A stretch of 64,000 bases of DNA, taken from positions 1,302,001 to 1,366,000 of the forward strand of contig NZ_JBAKFF010000001.1 in assembly GCF_040838345.1 (NCBI RefSeq). The letters are read 5' to 3'. The notes beneath the pieces were generated by a model. That model was not told where the DNA came from. It was given only the letters and a program-made list of their open reading frames with translations, and did no database searches. The DNA is from Spiribacter sp. 1M189. GTDB lineage: Bacteria; Pseudomonadota; Gammaproteobacteria; Nitrococcales; Nitrococcaceae. This document shows positions 6,853 to 15,909 of the stretch, piece by piece; within the stretch, counting starts at the first letter, position 1, and each line of letters begins with the position of its first letter. The position numbers and the translations under genes are program-made.

Positions 6853-8907
6853 ATGCCCCCACCGGCCACCAACACCAATCGCCTCGGCGGCGCCACCAGC
6901 CCCTATCTGCGCCAGCACGCCGATAACCCAGTGCACTGGCAGCCCTGGGATGAGGCCGCCCTTGCCGCCGCCCGCGAGCGCGATTGCCCGATTCTGCTGT
7001 CCATCGGCTACTCGGCCTGTCACTGGTGCCATGTCATGGCCCATGACTGCTTCGAGCATCCCGCCATCGCCGAGCAGATGAACCGCGATTTCGTCAACAT
7101 CAAGGTAGACCGCGAGGAACGCCCGGATCTCGACCGCATCTACCAGACCGCCCATCAACTGCTGGTGGGACGCGGCGGTGGCTGGCCCCTGACCGTCTTC
7201 CTCACCCCCGAACAGGTGCCCTTCTTCGCCGGGACCTACTTCCCGGCCGAGCCCCGCGAGGGGATGCCCGGCTTCGGCGATGTCATGGACCGCATCATTC
7301 GGGTCTGGCAGGACCATCGCGACGAGATCACCGAGCAGAATGCCGATCTGCAGCGGGTCATGGACCGGTTGAGTGCGGGCACCGCCGGCGCCGGGCTGCC
7401 CGGTAGCGATGCGCTGGAGGCCGCCCGCGTGCAGCTCGGCGAGCGTTTCGATCCGGCCCACGGCGGCTTCGGTGATGCGCCCAAGTTCCCTCAGCCGGTG
7501 GCACTGGAGCGGTTGCTGCGCCATTACGCCCGCAGTCAGCAGCGCGGCGAGGCCGACCGCGGCGCGCTGCACATGGCCTGCCACACCCTGCGGCGCATGG
7601 CGCTCGGCGGGATTTATGACCAGGTGGGTGGCGGCTTTGCGCGCTACTCGGTGGATGGCGAGTGGATGATCCCACACTTTGAGAAGATGCTCTCGGACAA
7701 TGCCCTGCTCATCGGCGCCGCCACCGACGCCTACCGTGCCACCGGCGACCGGTTTTTCCGCCGTATCGCCCGCGAGACCGCCGAATGGGCCCTGCGCGAG
7801 ATGCAACTGCCAGAGGGTGGCTTCGCCACCTCGCTGGATGCCGACACCAGCGCCGGCGAGGGAGCGTTCTACCTGTGGACCCCCGAGGAGATCCGCGCCG
7901 TCGTCGATGCCGAGGAGGCCGAGCTGGTCATCCGCCGCCTGGGCCTGGACGAGAAGCCCAATTTCGAGGGGCGCTGGCACCCCCAGGTGCACATGGCGTT
8001 CTCGGAGCTTGCCAAGGCCCTCAAGACCCCACGGGAGACACTCGTCGAGCGCTGGAAATCCGCCCAGCAGAAACTCCGCGCCGCCCGCGACCAACGCGAG
8101 CGCCCCGGCCGCGACGACAAGGCGCTGACCGCCTGGAATGCCCTGATGATCCGCGGCCTCGCCCGGGCCGGCCGTTTCCTCGATCTACCCGAACTCATCG
8201 ACAGCGCCGAGCAGGCGGAGCAGTTCGTGCGCGAGCATCTCTGGCGGGACGGTCGGTTGCTGGCGAGCTGGCGTGACGGACATGCCGATCTCCCGGGCTA
8301 TCTCGATGATCATGCCTTCATGCTCGCCGCGCTCATCGAGCTGCAGCAGGCGCGCTGGTCCGCCGGCCGGGCCGACTGGGCCATGGCGTTGGGGGACGTC
8401 CTGCTCGAGCAGTTCGAAGACCCCGAGGCCGGCGGCTTTTATTTCACCGCCGCCGATCATGAGCGACTCATCCAGCGCCCCCGGGCCTGGACTGATGACG
8501 CGCTGCCGGCGGGCAACGGCGTCGCCGCCCTCGCCCTCAACCGGCTCGGCCACTGGGTCGGGGACCAGCGCTATACGCAAGTCGCGGAACGGGCGGTGGC
8601 CGGCGCCGCCGACGGCATCGACAAGGCGCCCGCCGCCCATTGCGCGGTGCTCGACGCCCTCGATGAACTGCTGGCGCCGCCGGAGCTGGTGATCATCCGA
8701 GACGAGGGCGCCGGCGCCGAGACTCTCCGCGAGGTGGCCGAAACCGGCTACCACCCCCAGCGGCTGGTCTTCATGCCGGGGGCCGGCGAGTCGGCGGCGG
8801 CCGCTCCGGCGGATGGCCATGGCGCCTGGGTCTGTCGCGGACATGCCTGTCTGCCGGTGGCACGAACCCCCGCCGAACTCGGCGATCGGCTCGCCGAGCG
8901 CGATTGA
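6853..8907 (+). CDS. YyaL/DUF255 thioredoxin-domain protein (SPATA20-like)
   Basis: A widely conserved family whose biochemical activity is not established. It has an N-terminal thioredoxin-like domain (residues 1-160) with the redox-type motif C56-H-W-C59 in SACHWCHVM, followed by a long alpha/alpha-barrel domain resembling N-acyl-glucosamine epimerases and other six-hairpin enzymes (for example GGIYDQVGGGFARYSVD and WMIPHFEKMLSDNA). The 684-residue length is normal. I use ATG 6853; a TTG at 6826 is in frame but has no binding site. Transcribed divergently from ampD across 82 bases. Followed by a strong hairpin. Confidence 0.9.
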   Translation: MPPPATNTNRLGGATSPYLRQHADNPVHWQPWDEAALAAARERDCPILLSIGYSACHWCHVMAHDCFEHPAIAEQMNRDFVNIKVDREERPDLDRIYQTAHQLLVGRGGGWPLTVFLTPEQVPFFAGTYFPAEPREGMPGFGDVMDRIIRVWQDHRDEITEQNADLQRVMDRLSAGTAGAGLPGSDALEAARVQLGERFDPAHGGFGDAPKFPQPVALERLLRHYARSQQRGEADRGALHMACHTLRRMALGGIYDQVGGGFARYSVDGEWMIPHFEKMLSDNALLIGAATDAYRATGDRFFRRIARETAEWALREMQLPEGGFATSLDADTSAGEGAFYLWTPEEIRAVVDAEEAELVIRRLGLDEKPNFEGRWHPQVHMAFSELAKALKTPRETLVERWKSAQQKLRAARDQRERPGRDDKALTAWNALMIRGLARAGRFLDLPELIDSAEQAEQFVREHLWRDGRLLASWRDGHADLPGYLDDHAFMLAALIELQQARWSAGRADWAMALGDVLLEQFEDPEAGGFYFTAADHERLIQRPRAWTDDALPAGNGVAALALNRLGHWVGDQRYTQVAERAVAGAADGIDKAPAAHCAVLDALDELLAPPELVIIRDEGAGAETLREVAETGYHPQRLVFMPGAGESAAAAPADGHGAWVCRGHACLPVARTPAELGDRLAERD

Positions 8908-8915
8908 TGCGCCAC

Positions 8916-8938
8916 CAGGCCCGTCCCGCACGGGCCTG
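8916..8938 (+). terminator. hairpin after the YyaL-like gene
   Basis: CAGGCCCGT pairs perfectly with ACGGGCCTG around a 5-base loop, nine bases after the stop codon. There is no T-run, so termination efficiency is uncertain. Confidence 0.55.
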
Positions 8939-9024
8939 ACACGCCCCCACTGTCTCGCTTCCGCCACACAGGGCCGGCGGCCCGTTGCCATTCCGCAACG
9001 GATGTCGTGCGGAAGACTGAAAAA

Positions 9025-9063
9025 TGTCATACGACTGTCATCGAAACCTCATCGACTCGTCAC
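9025..9063 (+). promoter_or_regulatory. Pho-box-like array upstream of the porin gene
   Basis: Four hexamers sit exactly 11 bases apart: TGTCAT (9025), TGTCAT (9036), CCTCAT (9047) and CGTCAC (9058). Repeats of about 7 bp with 11-bp periodicity and a CTGTCAT core are the hallmark of PhoB-binding sites, which act in place of a -35 box. The array lies about 95 bases before the porin start. Phosphate control of the porin is an inference from this pattern. Confidence 0.6.
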
Positions 9064-9157
9064 ATCTTCCGGGCATTGTCACGAGCAGTCGCGAACGCGG
9101 CCAACGCGGCCGGGTGTCGCGCCAACGCAACGACACTGTCAAATGAGGAATCACGTG

Positions 9158-10138
9158 ATGAAGCACGCATCCAAGCTGGCCTTTCTCGCCGCTGCAGGCA
9201 TGGCCACCGCCGGCGCCCAGGCCGCCGATTTCGAAATCGCCGAGGGCACGACACTCACCCTCGGTGGCGAGGTGGTGCTGAACTACCTCTATGAGAAGTA
9301 CGACAACGGCGACAATGACACCAAATTCGTCGACGATGGCTCCCTGGTGATCCTGGGCGGTAGCCATGACCTCGGGAACGGCATCACGGCCTACGTCGAG
9401 ACCGAGTTCGAGTACAACGCGCTGGGTAACAACGATGACGTCAAGCGCGACGCCAGCATCCTCGGCTTCACCGGCGAGTTTGGCGAATTTGCGGTGGGCG
9501 CCAGCGACAACGTGTTCGAGGATCTGATCTCCGACGCGGTGGATCCGTTCGAGAACGCCACCCTCGACCAGGTCAGCCTGACCGACGAAGACAGCATGGT
9601 CACCTACTACAGCCCCGATATGGACGGATTCTCCTTCCGCCTGCAGGGCCGTCACAATAATCGTGGCAAGGGCGAGAGCGCGGAGATCAGCCTAATCGGC
9701 GCCGCCGAGTACGACTTTGGGCCGGTTGCCGTGGCGGCCGCATACGACAGTCGCGGCTCGGTCAACTCCGGTGACAACGAGTTCAAGTCGCAGGATCATG
9801 TCGTCGGTCTGGCGATCACCGGCCAGCTTACCGAGCGTCTGGAGGCCAGCGCCCGGTTCGCCCAGGAGAATGACCAGGCCGGTAACGACAAGGACTTCAC
9901 CGCCATCGCCATGGTCTACAACTACGGCGGCGGTGATCTCTACGGTGCCGCCCAGAACTATGACCCGAGCGGCGGTGACAGCAGCACTCAGGTAGCGGCG
10001 GGCATCAATTACGACATCGCCGACAGCCTGATGATCTTTGCCGAGTACGGTGATCTGGATCGCAAGCTCACCGATGGTGATATCGTGGACGCTGACACTA
10101 ATAAGCTCGGCGTCGCGGGTCTGGTCTACGAGTTCTAA
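9158..10138 (+). CDS. outer-membrane porin (Gram-negative trimeric porin type)
   Basis: Beta-barrel porin for diffusion of small solutes across the outer membrane. Signal peptide 1-22 (MKHASKLAFLAAAGMATAGAQA), mature start ADFEIAEGTTLTLGGEV. The sequence alternates polar and hydrophobic residues, has family landmarks such as LGFTGEFGEFAVGASDNVFEDL, and ends in the C-terminal aromatic signature LVYEF needed for Bam-dependent assembly. The 326-residue mature-type length suits a 16-strand barrel. The protein is strongly acidic, as in halophiles. Start chosen at ATG 9158, with AGGA eight bases before it; the frame continues upstream without sense. A Pho-box-like array upstream suggests induction in phosphate starvation, and a textbook terminator follows. 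Confidence 0.93.
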   Translation: MKHASKLAFLAAAGMATAGAQAADFEIAEGTTLTLGGEVVLNYLYEKYDNGDNDTKFVDDGSLVILGGSHDLGNGITAYVETEFEYNALGNNDDVKRDASILGFTGEFGEFAVGASDNVFEDLISDAVDPFENATLDQVSLTDEDSMVTYYSPDMDGFSFRLQGRHNNRGKGESAEISLIGAAEYDFGPVAVAAAYDSRGSVNSGDNEFKSQDHVVGLAITGQLTERLEASARFAQENDQAGNDKDFTAIAMVYNYGGGDLYGAAQNYDPSGGDSSTQVAAGINYDIADSLMIFAEYGDLDRKLTDGDIVDADTNKLGVAGLVYEF

Positions 10139-10166
10139 TCCAACTCGACGTCAGTTCCGACTCGAA

Positions 10167-10205
10167 CCGTCCGCCGGCAGAGACCGGCGGGCGGTTTTTC
10201 TTTTT
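10167..10205 (+). terminator. intrinsic terminator of the porin gene
   Basis: CCGTCCGCCGG pairs over 11 positions (one G-T pair) with CCGGCGGGCGG around the loop CAGAGA, followed by TTTTTCTTTTT. A textbook Rho-independent terminator. Confidence 0.93.
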
Positions 10206-11758
10206 CAGAGGTCCAGCTCACCCTGACCCGGTGTCTGCCGGCGCTTGCGCCGCGGCCGCTCGGGACTTGGCGTGCGGCTGGCGTGTTTGTGGCGTACCCG
10301 ATCGGACTCGCGCCGCAGATCGCGACTGGCGCGATGGGCCTTGATCCGCTCGCGGGCCTCGCGGGCAGCCTGCTCGTGATCCACCACCGGCTCGGGATAA
10401 TCGCGGCCGAGTCGGACCCCGTAGCGCTGCTGAAGCCCGGCGGGCATGCGCCAGGGCTCGTGAATCCACTCCGCCGGCACCGCGGCGAGCGCCGGAATCC
10501 AGTGACGGATGTAGTCGCCGGCGGGATCCTGATCGCGGGACTGTTTGACCGGATTGTAGATCCGCAGGGTGTTGATGCCGGTGGTGCCGGACTGCATCTG
10601 GAACTGGCAGTAATGGATACCCGGCTCGTAGTCGGTGAACAGCCGGGCGAGCGCCCGCGCCGGCTCGCGCCAGTGCAGCCACAGGTGATAACTCGACACC
10701 GCCACCAACATCGCGCGCATGCGAAAGTTGATCCACCCCTCGGCGCGAAGCTGGCGCATGCAGGCATCGACGAAGGGCAATCCCGTGCGCCCCTCGATCC
10801 AGGGAGCGAGCCGGGCCGGGTCGGTGTTCGTCTCATCCCGCAGCCCGTCATAGCCGCGATGCATGTTGCGGTACTCGATCGCGGGCTCGTCCTCGAGCTT
10901 CTGGATGAAGTGACAGTGCCAGTGCAGGCGCGACTCGAACGACTTCAGTGACTGCGCCCAGCGCGAGCGGGGAGCCGCGGCGCGGACCTCGGCCCAGCGA
11001 CGCCGGTGGGTCTGCACGATCTCGCGCAGCGAGAGCGTGCCGTAGGCGATATGCGGGGACAGTCGCGAGCACACCCGCCACGCCGAGACCGGGCTCGCCA
11101 TGCCCTGGCGGTAGGTCTCGGCGCGCTCGGCGAGAAAGCTCGCCAGCAGATCCTCGCCGGCGGCACGACCGCCGGTCTGCCGCCCGGGACAGGGCGTGCG
11201 CCCGACCCCGCGTTCGGCGGGCAGGGCCTGCGGGTCGAGGGCGTGGGCGCGGATCGCTGCACCGGGCTCAACCGCCTGGGCCTGCGCGGGCCGTGCCACG
11301 GGGGAGGCCTTCATGCGCCGCTCCCAGTGCCCGGCCCATTCATCGCGACTGGCGAGGGGACGCACCACGCCGAACTGCGGCGTCTGCTCAAAGGCGACAC
11401 CGGCGCATCGGCACCAGGCCGCGACGGCCCGGTCACGGCGGTAGGTCCAGCCGTTGCCGGTCTCCTCGTGAGCATGGATGGCAGAGAAACCGATCCCGGC
11501 ATGCAGCCACTCGAAGACCGCGGGTAGTTCGGCCTCGAACACCCAGAGCCGCAGGCCGAGCGCCTGCAGGGCCGCATCGAGTTCGCGCAGGCTGTCGCGG
11601 ATGAATGCCCAGTGGCGGAATGCCGTATCCGGCTCCGCCCAGTAGCCGGGCTCGATGACATACACCGGCAGCACCGGGCCCGCCGCCACCGCCCGGGCGA
11701 GCGGGGCATGATCGGCGACGCGCAGGTCGCGCTTGAACCAGACGAGCTGCGGGCTCAT
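10205..11758 (-). CDS. cryptochrome/photolyase family FAD protein
   Basis: Flavoprotein of the photolyase/cryptochrome family, either a DNA photolyase or a blue-light receptor. The N-terminal Rossmann domain starts [20 protein letters not shown], and the C-terminal FAD-binding helical domain carries [41 protein letters not shown] and [27 protein letters not shown] basic 50-residue tail (about 465-517) is extra. ATG 11758 was chosen because it overlaps the stop of the upstream DUF2256 gene (ATGA) and gives the normal N-terminus. It differs clearly from the second photolyase at 59.2 kb and belongs to the subgroup with [15 protein letters not shown], usually linked to DUF2256. Substrate specificity cannot be read from sequence. 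Confidence 0.9.
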   Translation of the reverse strand: MSPQLVWFKRDLRVADHAPLARAVAAGPVLPVYVIEPGYWAEPDTAFRHWAFIRDSLRELDAALQALGLRLWVFEAELPAVFEWLHAGIGFSAIHAHEETGNGWTYRRDRAVAAWCRCAGVAFEQTPQFGVVRPLASRDEWAGHWERRMKASPVARPAQAQAVEPGAAIRAHALDPQALPAERGVGRTPCPGRQTGGRAAGEDLLASFLAERAETYRQGMASPVSAWRVCSRLSPHIAYGTLSLREIVQTHRRRWAEVRAAAPRSRWAQSLKSFESRLHWHCHFIQKLEDEPAIEYRNMHRGYDGLRDETNTDPARLAPWIEGRTGLPFVDACMRQLRAEGWINFRMRAMLVAVSSYHLWLHWREPARALARLFTDYEPGIHYCQFQMQSGTTGINTLRIYNPVKQSRDQDPAGDYIRHWIPALAAVPAEWIHEPWRMPAGLQQRYGVRLGRDYPEPVVDHEQAAREARERIKAHRASRDLRRESDRVRHKHASRTPSPERPRRKRRQTPGQGELDL

Positions 11759-11949
11759 CGCCGGCGTTTCCGCCCACTGGGCACGGCCCGCGGTGTCTCG
11801 GCCGCGCCCTCGGTTTCGGCCAGCCGGCGGTTGCGGCGACAGCGCTCCGAGCAGTAGCGCACGTTCTCCCAGTCCTTCGCCCACTTGCGCCGCCAGTTGA
11901 ACTCGCGGCCGCAGACCGGACAGGTCTTGCTGGGCAGCTCGCCGGGCAT
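11755..11949 (-). CDS. DUF2256 zinc-ribbon-like small protein
   Basis: A 64-residue protein with four cysteines as two pairs, C10-x2-C13 and C33-x3-C37, in [17 protein letters not shown] and [13 protein letters not shown], fitting a small zinc-binding fold. The family is DUF2256, frequently encoded beside photolyase/cryptochrome genes; function unknown. The start at 11949 gives the usual [13 protein letters not shown]-type N-terminus. It overlaps the photolyase start by four bases, so the two should be translated together. The basic C-terminus suggests nucleic-acid contact, which is only a guess. Confidence 0.85.
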   Translation of the reverse strand: MPGELPSKTCPVCGREFNWRRKWAKDWENVRYCSERCRRNRRLAETEGAAETPRAVPSGRKRRR

Positions 11950-11956
11950 GGCCGAG

Positions 11957-12073
11957 CTAACCCTCGCGGGCGGCACTGGCCGCATCGATCCGCGCGGCCA
12001 GTGCCGCGAGCCCCTGGCGCAGGGGCGCCTGCCAGTCATCGGCAAAGCCGGGATCATAGCGCGCTGTGTCCAT
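11957..12073 (-). CDS. possible 38-residue small protein upstream of DUF2256
   Basis: A short frame starting at ATG 12073 with a near-perfect binding site (GGAGG, five bases upstream) and ending seven bases before the DUF2256 start. It encodes [20 protein letters not shown] followed by [18 protein letters not shown], a small acidic-amphipathic helix-rich peptide. I do not recognise a family. The strong binding site, tight spacing and shared strand with DUF2256 and the photolyase argue that it is translated as the first gene of that operon. It could alternatively be a leader peptide. Confidence 0.45.
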   Translation of the reverse strand: MDTARYDPGFADDWQAPLRQGLAALAARIDAASAAREG

Positions 12074-12180
12074 CGGACCTCCGATTGTTGCATCCACCGT
12101 CATGCCAACGGGGCATTGGGAACGTTCCATCACCCGGTTAGTATGCCGCCTTGACCCCGGTTTCGGAGACCCCGCCACCC

Positions 12181-13698
12181 ATGGCCCAGCGCCGCTATAC
12201 CCTCACCCATGATCGACCCGGGCCCGAGGACCGATTCTTCGTCGAGGCCCTCGATCCGGCCCAGTGGGCGCCGGCGGCGGGCGGCGACTGGCACACCCGC
12301 TGGCAGGTGGGCATGCCCCGCCCGGAGACCTTCGCCCGGGTCATCGGCGGGCGCAGCATCAATCACATTCCCGGCAACCATTGCCTGACCGTGAAATCCG
12401 CTCTGGCGGACACCCTCGCCGGCCTCACCGGGCGGCTTGCCGCCATTCATGGCGAGGACAGCCCGATCGTCCGGCGCAGCCGATTCACCCCGCAGACCTT
12501 CTGCATGCCCGATGATCACGCCCGCCTGCTCGCCAAGGCCGCCGCCCATCCGAGGCGGCTCTGGCTGCAGAAACCCGCCAACGGTGCCCGCGGCGAGGGC
12601 ATCCGGGTGCTCCGCGACCCTGCGGAGGCCCCGACCGGCGAGGACTGGGTGGTCCAGCACTACCTCGATGACCCGCATCTGATCGACGGGCGCAAATACG
12701 TCCTGCGGCTTTATGTCCTCATCAGCAGCACCGAGCCCCTGCGGGTCTACCTCTACCGGGAGGGCTTTGCCAAGCTCGCCTCGCATGCCTACACGCTGGA
12801 TGACCTCGCCGACCCCTTCGTCCACCAGACCAATCCGGACATCAATGCCGGCAATACCGGCATGGCCGAACCGGTGGTCTTCATCGAGCTGGCCCGCTAT
12901 CGCGAGCGCCTGCGGGCCGAGGGCCGTGACCCGGAGGCCTTGTTCCGCCGTCTGCGCGAACTCATCACCATCACCGTCATCGCCGCCCGCGAGACCCTGC
13001 GCAGTGCCACGCTCGCCACCGGTGCCGACCCGCAGGGCTGCTACGAGTTCCTCGGCCTGGACTGTCTGGTGGATGCCGACATGAATCCCTGGCTGCTCGA
13101 GTGCAACCTGAACCCGTCGCTGGGCGTTTACGCCGGGGCGGGCGGCGGCGGCGATGCCGAGGGTCGCATCAAGCGGGCCATGGTCCATGACCTGGTCTCG
13201 CTGCTGGGACTGAACGCCCCCGACCGACCCCGGGCCGATGCGCGCGCCGAAGCGGGCCCGCTCGCCGCCGCGGCAGATGCCGAGCTGGCGGCGGCCGGCG
13301 ACTTTGAGCGGATCTTCCCTGACGCCGACGCCGCGCGCTATTGGCCGTATTTCCCGGCGCCGCGGCCGGCGGATCTGCGCCTCGCCGGGGCGCTTGCCGA
13401 CACGGCCATCAAGCCACCGCCACTGCGGCCCTGGCAGGTCGAGGAGGTGTTCGGTGATGACGGGCTGCGGCTTTTCGCCACCGAAACCGGGCAGTGGCTT
13501 GCGCCCAATCCTACCGCGGCACTGATCTGGCTGCATGTCGCCGACGGCCTCGACCCCCTTGGCATCGCCGCTGAGCTCGCCGCGCTGCCCGGCGCCGGAA
13601 ACCGCGCAGCGATCGAATGGGATGTGCTCACTACGCTCGCCGACTGGGCGCGCGACGGACTGCTACGACAGGTCAGCGCCTGGCGAGTGCGTCGGTGA
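12181..13698 (+). CDS. ATP-grasp (tubulin-tyrosine-ligase-like) protein with C-terminal PqqD-like domain
   Basis: Residues about 1-340 resemble the ATP-grasp fold of tubulin-tyrosine ligase family enzymes, which join an amino acid to a peptide carboxylate using ATP. Supporting motifs are RRLWLQKPANGARGEGIRVL (nucleotide-binding loop), DWVVQHYLDDPHLIDGRKYVLRLYVLI, KLASHAYTLDD and the metal site DADMNPWLLECNLNPSLG. Residues about 425-500 (LFATETGQWLAPNPTAALIWLHVADGLDPLGIAAELAAL) look like a PqqD-type peptide-recognition domain. Together they suggest ligation chemistry on a bound peptide, but no precursor peptide or partner enzyme is apparent nearby. ATG 12181 was preferred to the TTG at 12151. 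Its 3' end overlaps the convergent sirtuin gene by 26 bases. The ATP-grasp call is good; the PqqD-like call is weaker. Confidence 0.75.
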   Translation: MAQRRYTLTHDRPGPEDRFFVEALDPAQWAPAAGGDWHTRWQVGMPRPETFARVIGGRSINHIPGNHCLTVKSALADTLAGLTGRLAAIHGEDSPIVRRSRFTPQTFCMPDDHARLLAKAAAHPRRLWLQKPANGARGEGIRVLRDPAEAPTGEDWVVQHYLDDPHLIDGRKYVLRLYVLISSTEPLRVYLYREGFAKLASHAYTLDDLADPFVHQTNPDINAGNTGMAEPVVFIELARYRERLRAEGRDPEALFRRLRELITITVIAARETLRSATLATGADPQGCYEFLGLDCLVDADMNPWLLECNLNPSLGVYAGAGGGGDAEGRIKRAMVHDLVSLLGLNAPDRPRADARAEAGPLAAAADAELAAAGDFERIFPDADAARYWPYFPAPRPADLRLAGALADTAIKPPPLRPWQVEEVFGDDGLRLFATETGQWLAPNPTAALIWLHVADGLDPLGIAAELAALPGAGNRAAIEWDVLTTLADWARDGLLRQVSAWRVRR

Positions 13699-14542
13699 TC
13701 GCCATCAGTCCCTCCGCGCAGTCCGCGGTCAGCCGCCCGCTCGCCTCGGCATCTCCCCGGGTGATGCCCAGACTGAGCAGATAGACGGGCTTACCAGCGG
13801 CGGCCGCGGCACGGACAAACCGGTAGCCCGACCAGACCATCAGCGACGAACCCACCACCCAGAGCGCCGGCGCCGCCGCCAGTGCCGCGAAGGCGCGCTC
13901 GACCCGGGCTTTCGGGACCGTCTCGCCAAAGAAGGTGACCGCCGGCTTGAGCAGGCCGCCACAGGCCTCGCAGGCCGGCACCACGAAACGGCCATAGTCG
14001 ACATCACCGAGTTCGACATCGCCGTCCGGTGCCGTCTCGCGCTGCTGTGCGGCCTCGGCCCAGCCGGGGTTGGCCGCCTCGAGCTGATCCTGGTGGCGGG
14101 CGCGTGGAATCACCCGGCCGCAGTCCAGACACTCGACCCGATCGAGCCGGCCATGCAGATCGAGCACCGCCGGGCTGCCGGCGGCCTGATGCAGACCGTC
14201 GACGTTCTGGGTAATGAGCGGGCCGACAATGCCCTGGCGGGCCAGCCGGGCCAGGGCACCATGGGCGTCGTTGGGCCGCGCCCGCTCCACGGTGCGCCAG
14301 CCCACCAGGCTGCGGGCCCAGTAGCGCTGGCGGCCATAGTGACTGCCGGTGAACTCGGCAAGCTGCATGGGTGAGCCGCGCTTCCAGCTCCCGGCATGGT
14401 CGCGGTAATCGGGAATGCCGGATGCCGTGGAGACGCCGGCACCGGTGATCACCATTGCCGGGGCCCGGCACGCCAGGGCGTCCGCCAGTTCGGCGGCGGA
14501 CAGCTCAATGGCCGGTTCGGGCAGAGGCCGGGCACTCGCCAC
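13673..14542 (-). CDS. Sir2-family NAD-dependent protein deacylase (sirtuin)
   Basis: NAD-dependent removal of acyl groups from protein lysines in the cytoplasm. The NAD-binding motif GAGVSTASGIPDYR, the catalytic region TQNVDGLHQAAGS with catalytic His in LDLHGRL, and the zinc site C-x2-C (CLDCG) paired with C-x2-C (CEACGG) are all intact. The later motifs PAVTFFGETVP and VVGSSLMV are typical. The longest frame starts at TTG 14575; I prefer GTG 14542 because AGGAG lies 10 bases upstream. It resembles class II-like bacterial sirtuins (YxxR Ala/Tyr class not resolved). Convergent with, and overlapping by 26 bases, the ATP-grasp gene. Confidence 0.92.
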   Translation of the reverse strand: MASARPLPEPAIELSAAELADALACRAPAMVITGAGVSTASGIPDYRDHAGSWKRGSPMQLAEFTGSHYGRQRYWARSLVGWRTVERARPNDAHGALARLARQGIVGPLITQNVDGLHQAAGSPAVLDLHGRLDRVECLDCGRVIPRARHQDQLEAANPGWAEAAQQRETAPDGDVELGDVDYGRFVVPACEACGGLLKPAVTFFGETVPKARVERAFAALAAAPALWVVGSSLMVWSGYRFVRAAAAAGKPVYLLSLGITRGDAEASGRLTADCAEGLMAITDALARR

Positions 14543-14685
14543 TGCGATGGAACTCCTCGCGTCGAAAAACCTCAATCACCGCACAGGCCGAGCCCCGCGG
14601 TCAACCGCGGGCGGATGCCGCTACGCTACAATGCCGTGGTCGCACCGATCACCTGACCGGCGCACCCAGCAACGAGAGGTCACCC

Positions 14686-15906
14686 TTGCTCGCACCCCTT
14701 CACCCAGCCCGTCCCGACGGCGTCGCCATGATCTTCATCCTCGGCGTCATCACCGCCTTTGCGCCGCTGTCCATCGATCTCTACCTGCCCGGCCTGCCGC
14801 TGATCGAGGAAGACCTCCGGGTCAGCGCGGCACTCACTCAACTGAGCCTGTCGCTGTTCTTCGTCGGGCTGGCCAGCGGACAGTTCCTGTACGGACCGCT
14901 GGCCGATCGCTATGGACGTCGTGGACCGCTGCTCGCCGGCATTCTCATGTATCTGGCGGCGACGCTGGTCTGTGCGCTCGCGCCGACCATCGAGGTGCTG
15001 CTTGGCGGGCGCCTGGTACAGGGCTTCGGTGCGGCCGCCGGCCCGGTGATTGCGCGGGCCGTGGTGCGCGACATCTACGCCGGTCGTCGGGCGGCCCGGG
15101 TGATGTCGTTCGTGATCCTGGTCATGACCCTGGCGCCGTTGATCGCGCCGGTTCTGGGGGGCTGGCTGAGTGCGGGCCTCGGCTGGCGGGCGACCTTCTG
15201 GGCGCTGACCGGTTTCGCACTCCTGTGCACGGCGATGCTCCTGATCGGCCTGCCCGAGACGCACCCGCGCGAGCGGCGCCCGACCGGACGCCTCACGCGA
15301 CTTTTCCTCGGCTATGTCCCGATCCTGCGGGATCCGCTGAGCCTCGCCTACCTGGGCGCCGGCGGTATGGCCTTCGGCGCGCTGTTCGCCTATGTGGCGG
15401 GCAGCCCGTTCGTCTACACCCGCGTCTTTGACGTGCCGCAGGCGCAGTTCGGGTACTTCTTTGCGCTCAACGTCGTTGGCCTGCTGATCGGCAACCTCAC
15501 CAACGGCCAACTGGTCATGCGCTTCGGCCATCGCCGCATGCTCACCGCCGGCGTGCTGACCATGGCCGTGGCGAGCGCCATCATGCTGGGCATGGCCGCC
15601 AGTGGCGTGACCGCGCAGTGGCTGATCACGCCGGTGCTGTTCGTCGCCCTCGCCACGGTGGGGATCATCGCCGCGAACACCGTGGCGGGACTGCTCGACC
15701 GGCACCCGGATCATGCCGGCGCGGCCTCGGCGCTGTTCGGCGTCGCCCAGTTCGGTCTCGGCGCCCTGAGCGCCGGGCTGGTGGGGCTGATCGGCGGCCA
15801 TCCACTGCTCACCATGGTGAGTGTCATGAGCCTCGCCGCCACCCTGGCCGCCCTCTCGGTGATGGTGCTCTGGCAACAGCAGCGCCGCCTGGCGGCGGCG
15901 ACCTGA
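14686..15906 (+). CDS. Bcr/CflA-type MFS drug-efflux transporter
   Basis: Inner-membrane major facilitator with 12 predicted segments, of the Bcr/CflA group (bicyclomycin, chloramphenicol and related drug export by proton antiport). Typical features are FAPLSIDLYLPGLPLIEEDL in segment 1, the loop 2-3 motif GPLADRYGRRGPLLAG, and RALVQGFGAAAGPVIARAVVRDIY-like sequence in segment 4-5. The start TTG 14686 has AGAGG six bases upstream and gives a normal N-terminus; ATG 14728 would cut into the first membrane segment. Followed after 3 bases by the kinase-like gene. Actual substrate unknown. Confidence 0.88.
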   Translation: MLAPLHPARPDGVAMIFILGVITAFAPLSIDLYLPGLPLIEEDLRVSAALTQLSLSLFFVGLASGQFLYGPLADRYGRRGPLLAGILMYLAATLVCALAPTIEVLLGGRLVQGFGAAAGPVIARAVVRDIYAGRRAARVMSFVILVMTLAPLIAPVLGGWLSAGLGWRATFWALTGFALLCTAMLLIGLPETHPRERRPTGRLTRLFLGYVPILRDPLSLAYLGAGGMAFGALFAYVAGSPFVYTRVFDVPQAQFGYFFALNVVGLLIGNLTNGQLVMRFGHRRMLTAGVLTMAVASAIMLGMAASGVTAQWLITPVLFVALATVGIIAANTVAGLLDRHPDHAGAASALFGVAQFGLGALSAGLVGLIGGHPLLTMVSVMSLAATLAALSVMVLWQQQRRLAAAT

Positions 15907-15909
15907 GCC

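Noticed and set aside
12151-12180. TTG start for the ATP-grasp gene
   Set aside because: In frame, but it has no binding site, and the ten residues it adds are Pro/Thr-rich with no family support; ATG 12181 is the simpler choice.
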